From assembly GCA_023438325.1 (NCBI GenBank), contig JAEXRB010000184.1:1-6133 (forward strand): 6,133 bases of DNA, in the 5' to 3' direction. This DNA is from Pseudomonadota bacterium. Lineage in GTDB: Bacteria > Pseudomonadota > Gammaproteobacteria > Xanthomonadales > Xanthomonadaceae. The position numbers and the translations under genes are program-made. Of this stretch, positions 1-6,074 are shown piece after piece. The notes below the pieces were generated by a model. The model was not told the DNA's origin. It did no database searches and saw nothing but the letters and a program-made list of their open reading frames with translations. Each line of letters starts with the position of its first letter. Positions within the stretch are counted from its first letter, which is position 1.

Positions 1-263
1 GGCGATCCTACGGCGATGGCGTATGGCGCTCGGATCCGCAACGATGTGAGCGGGACGCCGTGACGGTTAGGGTGCGTTATCGAGGGTGGGCGGGCTGGAT
101 TGCCAACCCGAGCGGATGTTCAGTTGGGGCATCACGCCCTACCTCTGTCTTCTTCGAGAAGCGGCGCTTGTCCTGAGAGCAGATAACATGACTGCTGGGC
201 GGGATCGATGCAGCAGCGCAGCAACCAGGCTGCGTCGAGGCGTAAACCTAGGGAGCCCCAAGA
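1..263. other. Leading region with no supportable gene
   Basis: I see no convincing gene here. Reading frame 1 on the plus strand is open from the window edge to a TGA at 61-63, giving 20 residues that end in RNDVSGTP. This could be the 3' end of an upstream gene, but nothing in it is recognisable. Another frame is open to about position 176, but it is rich in Arg, Ser and Gly and looks like chance. The last bases carry the ribosome binding site of the next gene. I found no convincing promoter. Confidence 0.4.
250..255 (+). promoter_or_regulatory. Ribosome binding site supporting the ATG at 264
   Basis: AGGGAG at 250-255 lies 8 bases before the ATG at 264. This is a good Shine-Dalgarno match at normal spacing. 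It favours this start over the in-frame ATG at 396, which has only a GGAG at 389-392 placed 3 bases upstream. Confidence 0.5.
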
Positions 264-1541
264 ATGGCTGGCCAGTCAGGCTGCAATATCAACTGTGCCA
301 CTTCAGTGGGTGCCTCGCTCAACCAGCGGTGTGCATGCGAAGTAGTCGACGTCTTGCGGCTGCACGAGTCGATCCGGGCCGCCTTCTCGGAGTCCATGTC
401 TGACCCGGCCGTTCACGCACATCTGTTCTCTCGGTACGCCCTGTTCGTCGACCGTGCGGCGTTGGATGCCATGGGGCGAGTCGCGGCGGCGCTCTTCGAA
501 GTTGCAGAGAATCCACGATACCGCGAGCGCGTCCTGCAATGGGCCCCCGACATCGCAACCCATTACCCGGGTTCGGCGGGTGGCGTCCTGGGGCTGGACT
601 TTCACCTGACCGTCGACGGCCCGCGGTTGATCGAGGTCAACACCAATCCAGGCGGGCTGCTCCTCAATGCCGTGCTGCTCGATGCCGTGAGATCTTGCGC
701 GCCGACTGCGTGGACCACCTGGACCACGGCGACGGAGGCCCATAGCGCGGCTGTAGCCGCCTGGCTTGACGATGCCCGGCAGCAGTCGGGCCGCGCGCCG
801 TCCCGTGTGGCCATCGTGGACAGCGCCCCGCGGGAGCAGTTCCTCTACCCCGAGTTCGAGCTGTACGCGGACGCATTCCGGGAGCACGGCGTGGACTGCG
901 TGATACGCGCGCCCGAGGATCTGAGGTTCGGCCCGGAGGGGCTTGCAGATGCCGACGGCCCGATCGACATGGTCTACAACCGGTTGACCGATTTCGCGCT
1001 TGAGGAAGCTTCGCATGCGGACCTTCGTCAGGCTTATCTCGCAGGGGACGTCGCACTCACCCCGCATCCGCGTGCGCACGCGCTGTTCGCCGACAAGCGC
1101 AACCTGGCGGTGCTTGCAGACGCGGCTTTGCTCGGCGGGTTTGGGGTCGATGCGGGTTCGACAGCCCTGCTGGCCGAGGTGATCCCGACAACGGTTGAAG
1201 TCGTCCCCCGAAACCGGGATGCACTGTGGGCAGCACGCAACGGCTACTTCTTCAAGCCTGCAGCAGGGTTCGGCAGCCGTGGCAGCTATCGGGGCGACAA
1301 GCTCACGCGGCGAACGTGGGAGTCGATGGCGTCGGCGACCTACATCGCACAGGCCTTCGCGCCACCGAGCATGCGGATCGTGCATGGGGGCCAGTCCCTC
1401 AAGGCGGACGTGCGCTGCTTCGCGTCCGAGGCGGGTGTGCTGTTGTTCGCGGCCCGGCTTTATCAGGGCCAGACTACGAACATGCGCACCCCAGGTGGTG
1501 GATTCGCAGCGGTGCTCACGACGCCACCGATCGGCGAGTAA
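264..1541 (+). CDS. ATP-grasp-like protein of unknown substrate, motifs in permuted order
   Basis: Probable ATP-dependent ligase or kinase of the ATP-grasp superfamily, 425 residues and cytoplasmic, with no signal peptide or membrane segment. The C-terminal half has a nucleotide-binding layout: DKRNLAVLAD (residues 277-286), FFKPAAGFGSRGSYRGDKL (329-347, a Lys followed by a Gly-rich loop), a hinge-like YIAQAF (360-365), then KADVRCF (380-386) and a conserved-looking tail ending QTTNMRTPGGGF (403-414). The acidic metal-binding strand that normally closes an ATP-grasp fold, GLDFHL...LIEVNTNPGG (110-131, with E124 and N126), comes before these motifs. This suggests circular permutation. The start at 264 has a good ribosome binding site. 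The first 44 residues include four cysteines (C7, C11, C23, C25), and a start at M45 (396) is possible. The gene converges on acetate kinase with a 35-bp gap. The substrate cannot be inferred; the superfamily call is fairly secure, the permutation less so. Confidence 0.72.
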   Translation: MAGQSGCNINCATSVGASLNQRCACEVVDVLRLHESIRAAFSESMSDPAVHAHLFSRYALFVDRAALDAMGRVAAALFEVAENPRYRERVLQWAPDIATHYPGSAGGVLGLDFHLTVDGPRLIEVNTNPGGLLLNAVLLDAVRSCAPTAWTTWTTATEAHSAAVAAWLDDARQQSGRAPSRVAIVDSAPREQFLYPEFELYADAFREHGVDCVIRAPEDLRFGPEGLADADGPIDMVYNRLTDFALEEASHADLRQAYLAGDVALTPHPRAHALFADKRNLAVLADAALLGGFGVDAGSTALLAEVIPTTVEVVPRNRDALWAARNGYFFKPAAGFGSRGSYRGDKLTRRTWESMASATYIAQAFAPPSMRIVHGGQSLKADVRCFASEAGVLLFAARLYQGQTTNMRTPGGGFAAVLTTPPIGE

Positions 1542-1576
1542 TCCTGGCTGGGGCCGCCCTGGCGGTATGCCGTGGA

Positions 1577-2506
1577 CTACAGCCAGGCCAATGCTGATTC
1601 GGCCAGCTCGCGTTCCTCATCGATCGCGACGTTCCAGATGGCCGGCCCGCTCGCGGCATCGATCCGCGTGGCCCCAGCATCGTTGTCGTCAGGTGCCAGC
1701 GCCAGGCCAAGCCAGCCCAAGCGCGCGATGATCCGCGCCCGCAGACCCGGCGCGCGGTGGCCGATGCCGCCGGAAAAGACGACATGGTCGAGTCCGCCGA
1801 TTCCCGTGGCCATGGCCGCGATGGACTGCGCGATCCGGACTGCGAAGAGGTCCACGGCAAGCTGGGCCTGCGGGCCAGGATCGGCAAGCAGCACGCGCAT
1901 ATCGCCGTGCCCGGCGATGCCGGCAAGACCTGCAGTGCGGGACAAACCATCTTCAATCGCTTGCGCGTCCAGCCGTTCGTGCCTGAGCAGGTACAGCAAC
2001 GCACCGGGATCGAGATCCCCGGAGCGGGTAGGGCTCGGGATTCCCCCCAGCGGAGTGAGCGCCATGGTGGTGTCGCGGCTCCGACCGTCCTCGACGGCGC
2101 AGACGCTGCAACCACCCCCCAGATGCGCGAAGACGGCGCGGCTCCGCAGGATTCCGGCGTCCTGGCTGGCCACGACTCGCAGTGCAGAGGCGAAGGCGAG
2201 TCCGTGGAAACCGTAGCGGCGGACGCCCAGCGCATCCCATGCTTCGGGGATGGGCAGGCGCTGGCTCCAGGGTGCGAGTGTCACGTGGAAGTCCGTGTCG
2301 AAGGCCACGCCCTGGCGGGCTTGCGGCCAACGCAGGCGCGCGGCACGCGCGAACGCGAGGGCGACCGGCTGGTGCAAGGGTGCGAATGGCACCAAGGCAT
2401 CCAGTTTCGCAAGTACATCTTCGTCGAGCTCGCTGGCGTTGCGCAGGTCGCCGCCATGTACGATTCGGTGGACCACCACGTCGGGGCCGGGCGCCGGTAT
2501 CGACAA
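1577..2506 (-). pseudogene. ackA: Acetate kinase, 5'-truncated by insertion sequence
   Basis: Remnant of acetate kinase (ATP + acetate = ADP + acetyl phosphate), ASKHA fold. Intact family members have about 400 residues and begin near an N-x-G-S-S-S-x-K motif. This frame has 309 residues from a TTG at 2506 and enters the family at VVVHRIVHGG, so roughly 80 N-terminal residues, including the motif's Asn, are missing. The rest looks functional: R14 in HRIVHGG, D70 in FDTDFH, H101 in RYGFHG, H128 in HLGGG, R161 in PTRSGDLDPG, FSGGIG (244-249), and E297/E298 near the C terminus. These match by motif the known catalytic Arg, Asp, His, Arg and Glu of the family. The frame stays open upstream to a stop at 2561-2563 but has no ATG or GTG and no ribosome binding site. 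The stretch FRIPEILSIPAPGP just before and after the TTG may be native, which would place the break near 2525-2560. The activity is almost certainly lost. No internal frameshift is seen, so the break may be recent. Confidence 0.85.
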
Positions 2507-2520
2507 TATTTCGGGTATCC

Positions 2521-2635
2521 GGAATCTGGTGTGGGTTCTGCTCCAGGGCCTTCGTAGCGCTCAATTTGAAAAATGGATTTTACTGTTGGATTTGAGGATG
2601 AGCATGTTATTGTAGAAGTCGGATTTCAGTGTGGG
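2521..2635 (+). repeat. Three spaced copies of a GGATTT-type motif at the IS left end
   Basis: A 15-base motif close to GGATTTYASTGTKGG occurs at 2521-2535 (degenerate), 2575-2589 and 2621-2635. The second and third copies match at 12 of 15 bases, the first and third at 11 of 15. The first and third copies start exactly 100 bp apart and continue into an identical GTGTGGGTTC at 2529-2538 and 2629-2638. An extra GGATTT lies at 2588-2593. The position, between the acetate kinase break and the transposase start, suggests transposase-binding or end sequences. This is inference. Confidence 0.5.
2586..2613 (+). promoter_or_regulatory. Candidate sigma-70-type promoter for the transposase gene
   Basis: TTGGAT at 2586-2591 (4 of 6 to the -35 consensus) and TATTGT at 2608-2613 (4 of 6 to the -10 consensus) are separated by 16 bases, inside the only AT-rich stretch in this part of the window. 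The placement about 40 bases before the GTG start is sensible. An AT-rich stretch gives such matches by chance, so this is tentative. Confidence 0.3.
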
Positions 2636-2652
2636 TTCGCCCAAGGTGCTGA

Positions 2653-3990
2653 GTGACCGACTTCCTGCAACTCCGAAGCCTCAAGACACTTCAAGTCGTG
2701 GGCGATGACGATCGTTATGTCGTCAAGGCGGAAGGCGTTGAACAATTGACAACATGCCCACTGTGCAAGGTCGGACGCCTGCACGGCCACGGCTCGCAGG
2801 AGCAATCCTTCCAGGACACGCCGACGCATGGCAAGCCGGTGGTGGTGTTCATCCAGCGGCGACGCTATCGCTGCACAGGCTGCGGCAAGACCCTGTTCGA
2901 GCCGGTGGGCGACTTCGACGGCAAGCGACAAGCCACGGCCCGCCTGGTGCGCTATATCCGTAAGGAGAGCTTCACCAAAACCTTCGCGGCCCTGGCTCGC
3001 GAAGTGGACTTGGACGAGAAGACGATCCGCCACGTCTTCGATGACTTCATCGAGGAGTTCGAGACCAAGGTCAGGTTCCGGACGCCTCGCATCCTGGGGA
3101 TCGACGAGCTCAAGATCATCGGCCAGTACAGGGCGATGATCACCAACATTGAGCGCAAGACCGTCTTCGACCTTCGACCCAGCCGCGCCAAGGCGGACCT
3201 GTTGCCCTATTTCCGCAGCTTGCGGGACAAGGACACCATCGAGTGGGTGGCGATGGATATGTATCACGTCTACAAGCAGGTCGTGCGTGCCACGCTTCCG
3301 CAGGCACGGATTGTGGTCGATCGCTTCCACATCCAGCGAATGGCGAACGATGCCCTGGAGAAGCTGCGCAAGCGCATTCGCAAGGACTTGCCGGCCCGGC
3401 AGCGCCTCAAGCTCAAGGATGAGCGTTTCCTATTGCTCAAGCGCCAGCACGACCTGAAGGGCGCGGACATGGCGCGGGCCCTCGAATGGTTCCGCCAATT
3501 CCCCCAACTCGGTGAGGCGCATGCCCTCAAGGAAGGATTCCTGTCGCTCTGGGATCAAAAGAGCCGTCCGGATGCTGAAACGGCTTGTGCGAAGTGGTTG
3601 GGCAACATTCCGTCAGAGCTGACGGCCACATTCAAGGATCTGACCACCGCCGTGCACAACTGGCACGATGAAATCTTCGCCTATTTCGAGCAGCCCATCA
3701 CCAACGCCTATACTGAATCAGTCAACCGGCTGGCCAAGGACATGAACCGCATGGGCAGGGGCTATAGCTTCGAGGTAATCCGGGCGCGAATGCTCTACGA
3801 CGAGAAGGCGCGTAAGGACGGGGCCGTGGTCGAGACCGTGCTGGTTGATGACGATCAGGCGTCGACAAACTTTGAGTACCAGCGGATGACCATGGCATCG
3901 ATCCGCAAGAAGCAGGTCCGACGTGTCGTCGAATACGGGCCTTACATTCCGACGTTGGTACGGCTGCTCGAAGAGGGGTATTTCGAGTAG
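2653..3990 (+). CDS. tnpA: ISL3-family transposase, apparently intact
   Basis: DDE transposase of 445 residues, a normal full length for ISL3. The N-terminal zinc-ribbon-like region has two cysteine pairs, CPLC (C35, C38) and CTGC (C74, C77), followed by a helix-turn-helix-like region around residues 105-130 (FAALAREVDLDEKTIRHVF). The catalytic triad is probably D151 in GIDELK, D223 in VVDRFHIQRM and E355 in AYTESVNRLAK. The DRFH and TE(S/G)xN signatures are typical of the family. The start is a GTG at 2653. An in-frame TGA lies directly upstream at 2650-2652, so no earlier start is possible. AAGGTG at 2643-2648 is a weak ribosome binding site 4 bases before it. No frameshift or missing residue is evident, so the protein may be active. 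It converges on merA. I cannot name the exact element. Confidence 0.93.
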   Translation: MTDFLQLRSLKTLQVVGDDDRYVVKAEGVEQLTTCPLCKVGRLHGHGSQEQSFQDTPTHGKPVVVFIQRRRYRCTGCGKTLFEPVGDFDGKRQATARLVRYIRKESFTKTFAALAREVDLDEKTIRHVFDDFIEEFETKVRFRTPRILGIDELKIIGQYRAMITNIERKTVFDLRPSRAKADLLPYFRSLRDKDTIEWVAMDMYHVYKQVVRATLPQARIVVDRFHIQRMANDALEKLRKRIRKDLPARQRLKLKDERFLLLKRQHDLKGADMARALEWFRQFPQLGEAHALKEGFLSLWDQKSRPDAETACAKWLGNIPSELTATFKDLTTAVHNWHDEIFAYFEQPITNAYTESVNRLAKDMNRMGRGYSFEVIRARMLYDEKARKDGAVVETVLVDDDQASTNFEYQRMTMASIRKKQVRRVVEYGPYIPTLVRLLEEGYFE

Positions 3991-4009
3991 ACCTCTACCC
4001 ATCTCACAA

Positions 4010-4069
4010 GCCCCGGAGCTTCTGAGCGTTTGACTCAGCTGATGAAGCCGATGCAATGGGCACCGGGGC
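4010..4069. repeat. Nested inverted repeat between tnpA and merA 3' ends
   Basis: GCCCCGG at 4010-4016 is exactly complementary to CCGGGGC at 4063-4069. Inside lies a small hairpin, CTGAG (4022-4026) with CTCAG (4034-4038), 7-base loop, and an alternative CTTC/GAAG pairing (4019-4022 with 4044-4047). It sits between two convergent genes, where a bidirectional transcription stop would fit. The outer loop is long and no T-run follows on either strand, so a standard intrinsic terminator is doubtful. It may instead be part of the insertion sequence end. Confidence 0.35.
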
Positions 4070-4075
4070 CGTTCG

Positions 4076-5773
4076 CTACCCTGCGCAACAGGACAGTTGC
4101 TTCACATCTTTGGTGAAGGTCTGCGCAGCGAGTTTCAGTCCCTCGACCATCGTCAGGTAGGGGAATAACTGGTCGGCCAACTCTCGCACCGTCATGCGGT
4201 TGCGAATCGCCAGCACTGCGGCTTGGATCAGCTCGCCTGCTTCCGGGGCCACCGCCTGCACGCCGATCAATCGGCCGGTGCCGGCCTCGGCGACCAGCTT
4301 GATGAAACCGCGCGTGTCGAAGTTGACGAGCGCCCGCGGCACGTTGTCGAGCGTCAGCGTGCGGCTGTCGGTCTCGATGCCGTCCTGGTGCGCTTCGGCT
4401 TCACTGTAGCCGACATTGGCCACCTGCGGGTCGGTGAACACCACCGCCGGCATCGCCGTCAGATCCAGTGCCGCGTTGCCCCCCGTCATGTTGATCGCGG
4501 CACGGGTGCCAGCCGCCGCTGCGACGTAGACGAACTGCGGCTGGTCGGTGCAGTCGCCGGCCGCGTAGATGTGCGGTGTGCTGGTGCGCATGGCGTGATC
4601 GATGACGATAGCGCCCTGTGCGTTGACTTCGACGCCCGCTGCTTCGAGGTTCAGGGCGCGGGTGTTCGGTGCGCGGCCGGTGGCGACCAACAGCCGGTCG
4701 GTACGCCGTTCGTCGCGTTCGGTGGTGAGCACGAATTCCCCATCCTCATAGGCGACCTGGCTGGCCTGCGTGTGGTCCAGCACCTCGATGCCTTCGGCGC
4801 GGAACACGGCTGTCACGGCCTCGCCAATGGCGGGGTCTTCGCGAAAGAACAGCGTGCTGCGCGCCAGGATGGTCACCTTGCTGCCCAGCCGGGCAAAGGC
4901 CTGCGCGAGTTCGACGGCCACCACCGACGAGCCGATCACGGCTAACCGTTCGGGGATCGTGTCGCTGGCCAGCGCTTCGGTCGACGTCCAGAAGGGCGTG
5001 TCTTTCAAACCCGGGATAGGCGGAATCGCTGGACTGGCCCCGGTGGCGATGAGACAGCGGTCGAAACTCACCTCGCGCATGCCGTCGTCAGCGGTCGCCA
5101 CAGTCAGCGTGTGCGCGTCCTTGAACTTGGCGTCGCCGCGCAGCACGGTGATGGCCGGGGTGCTCGCCAGGATGCTTTCGTACTTGGCGTGGCGCAGTTC
5201 ATCGACGCGCCCCTGCTGCTGCGCCAGCAAGCGCTCACGCAGGATCTTCGGCGAGGCGGCGGCAATGCCGTCATCAAACGGACTCTCGCGCCGCAGGTGA
5301 GCGATGTGGGCGGCGCGGATCATGATCTTGGACGGTACGCAGCCCACATTGACGCAGGTGCCGCCGAGGATGCTGCGCTCGATCAGCGTCACATGCGCCC
5401 CTTGCTCGACGGCTTTCAACGCCGCCGCCATCGCCGCGCCGCCGCTGCCGATCACGGCCACGTGCAGCGCCGGGACGCCATCTTCGCGCTTCATCCCACC
5501 GCTACCGAGCCAACTCCGTGCCTTATCCAGCAGGCCACGAGGTTGGTTTGGTACATCGGCAGCCTGCGCTCGGTAGCCGAGTGCGGACACCGCCGCGACC
5601 AGCGAGGTCACGTCCGCGACGGTACCTACGCTGGCCTCAATCTCAGCCCGGCGCTGTGGGTAGGACACCGAGGCCGAACGCACGCCAGGCACCTTTTCCA
5701 ACGCCTGCTTGACGTGCTCGGCGCACGACCCGCAGGTCATGCCGTCGATATGCAGCATGATCGCCTCGGTCAT
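4076..5773 (-). CDS. merA: Mercuric reductase MerA
   Basis: Cytoplasmic flavoenzyme that reduces Hg(II) to volatile Hg(0) with NADPH; 565 residues, close to the 561 of Tn501 MerA. An N-terminal heavy-metal-associated domain (about 1-70) carries GMTCGSC with C14 and C17. A linker (about 71-100) leads to the disulfide oxidoreductase core: FAD-binding GSGGAA (109-114), the redox pair in GGTCVNVGCVPSK (C140, C145), NADPH-binding GSSVVAVELA (281-290), and the second FAD motif AAGDCTD (404-410). The C-terminal LSCCAG has the paired cysteines C562 and C563 that pass Hg(II) to the active site of the partner subunit. Y198 and Y539 match by spacing the two active-site tyrosines known from Bacillus MerA. 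All key residues are present, so the enzyme should be active. The ATG lies 10 bases after merP. No merD or merE follows; the next gene is the convergent transposase, whose stop is 85 bp away. Confidence 0.97.
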   Translation of the reverse strand: MTEAIMLHIDGMTCGSCAEHVKQALEKVPGVRSASVSYPQRRAEIEASVGTVADVTSLVAAVSALGYRAQAADVPNQPRGLLDKARSWLGSGGMKREDGVPALHVAVIGSGGAAMAAALKAVEQGAHVTLIERSILGGTCVNVGCVPSKIMIRAAHIAHLRRESPFDDGIAAASPKILRERLLAQQQGRVDELRHAKYESILASTPAITVLRGDAKFKDAHTLTVATADDGMREVSFDRCLIATGASPAIPPIPGLKDTPFWTSTEALASDTIPERLAVIGSSVVAVELAQAFARLGSKVTILARSTLFFREDPAIGEAVTAVFRAEGIEVLDHTQASQVAYEDGEFVLTTERDERRTDRLLVATGRAPNTRALNLEAAGVEVNAQGAIVIDHAMRTSTPHIYAAGDCTDQPQFVYVAAAAGTRAAINMTGGNAALDLTAMPAVVFTDPQVANVGYSEAEAHQDGIETDSRTLTLDNVPRALVNFDTRGFIKLVAEAGTGRLIGVQAVAPEAGELIQAAVLAIRNRMTVRELADQLFPYLTMVEGLKLAAQTFTKDVKQLSCCAG

Positions 5774-5783
5774 GAGCGTGCGC

Positions 5784-6062
5784 TCACTCCTTGACGGTGG
5801 ATGGGTAGCCGGCGTTTTCGGTGGCCTTGGTCAACGCGGCCGGCGAGGTCTTGGCATCGTCGTAGGTCACCACCGCCTCCTTGGGCTCCCAGGTCACCTT
5901 GGCCTCGATGACGCCTTCGACCTTGGACAGCGCCTTCTTGACCGTGATCGGACAGGTGGCGCAGGTCATGCTCGGCACCGACAGCGTGACGGTTTTGGTG
6001 GCGGCCCAGGCGGGAGCGCTCAGGGCAAGGGTCAGAGCGAGCAGTGCGATGAGTTTTTTCAT
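5784..6062 (-). CDS. merP: Periplasmic mercury-binding protein MerP
   Basis: Small periplasmic Hg(II) carrier of 92 residues, matching the usual 91-92 of the family. It begins with a Sec signal peptide: a KK start, a hydrophobic core (LIALLALTLALS) and a likely cleavage after APAWA at residue 20. The mature part is one heavy-metal-associated domain with the metal-binding SMTCATCP (C34, C37), which takes up Hg(II) and hands it to MerT. The ATG at 6062 is supported by the strong ribosome binding site just upstream. It lies 12 bp after merT and 10 bp before merA, so the three genes form one transcription unit. The pair of heavy-metal domains, here and at the MerA N terminus, is normal for this operon type. 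Confidence 0.96.
   Translation of the reverse strand: MKKLIALLALTLALSAPAWAATKTVTLSVPSMTCATCPITVKKALSKVEGVIEAKVTWEPKEAVVTYDDAKTSPAALTKATENAGYPSTVKE
5787..5792 (-). promoter_or_regulatory. merA ribosome binding site overlapping the merP 3' end
   Basis: AAGGAG (read on the minus strand) lies in the last codons of merP, just before its TGA, and 13 bases from the merA ATG at 5773. The spacing is a little long, but this is the only good match, and it suggests that merA translation is coupled to merP. Confidence 0.5.
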
Positions 6063-6068
6063 GGCAAT

Positions 6069-6073
6069 CTCCT
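6069..6073 (-). promoter_or_regulatory. merP ribosome binding site
   Basis: AGGAG, within AAAGGAGA on the minus strand, lies 6 bases before the merP ATG and directly after the merT stop. This near-consensus site fixes the merP start. Confidence 0.7.
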
Positions 6074-6074
6074 T

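Larger units (their letters stand above)
2521..4049 (+). mobile_element. ISL3-family insertion sequence, ends not precisely fixed
   Basis: The element is defined by a complete ISL3-type transposase gene, the AT-rich leader before it, and the abrupt loss of the acetate kinase N terminus at its left side. The left boundary lies somewhere in 2515-2560. The right boundary is less clear, because only 85 bp separate the transposase stop from the merA stop. A weak candidate pair of ends is GGGTTC at 2533-2538 and its imperfect complement GAAGCC at 4044-4049, with 5 of 6 positions matching and about 9 of 18 over a longer stretch. The flanks of this pair show no matching 8-bp target duplication, which ISL3 elements normally make. 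The coordinates given are approximate. Confidence 0.6.

Noticed and set aside
86..403. Open frame of 105 codons on the plus strand overlapping the start of the ATP-grasp gene
   Set aside because: No motif, Arg- and Cys-rich composition, and it overlaps the better supported gene by 140 bases in another frame.
303..1385. Long open frame of 360 codons on the minus strand, opposite the ATP-grasp gene
   Set aside because: Rich in Arg, Pro and Cys with no recognisable motif; it is the mirror of a GC-rich coding sequence, and the plus-strand protein has clear motifs.
1572..2557. Two long plus-strand open frames opposite acetate kinase
   Set aside because: Low-complexity Ala/Arg/Ser or Gly/Arg/Asp composition; the minus strand encodes unmistakable acetate kinase motifs.
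2626..3330. Open frame of 234 codons on the minus strand opposite the transposase
   Set aside because: Shadow frame; the plus-strand transposase has the full catalytic triad and cysteine pairs.
2525..4057. 8-bp target duplication flanking the weak candidate ends at 2533 and 4049
   Set aside because: The left flank TCTGGTGT and the right flank GATGCAAT do not match.
4010..4069. Rho-independent terminator for merA or the transposase gene
   Set aside because: The outer stem encloses a loop of over 40 bases and neither strand has a following T-run; kept only as an inverted repeat.
4223..5794. Plus-strand open frames opposite merA
   Set aside because: Shadows of a conserved GC-rich gene; no motifs, His/Arg/Gly-rich composition.
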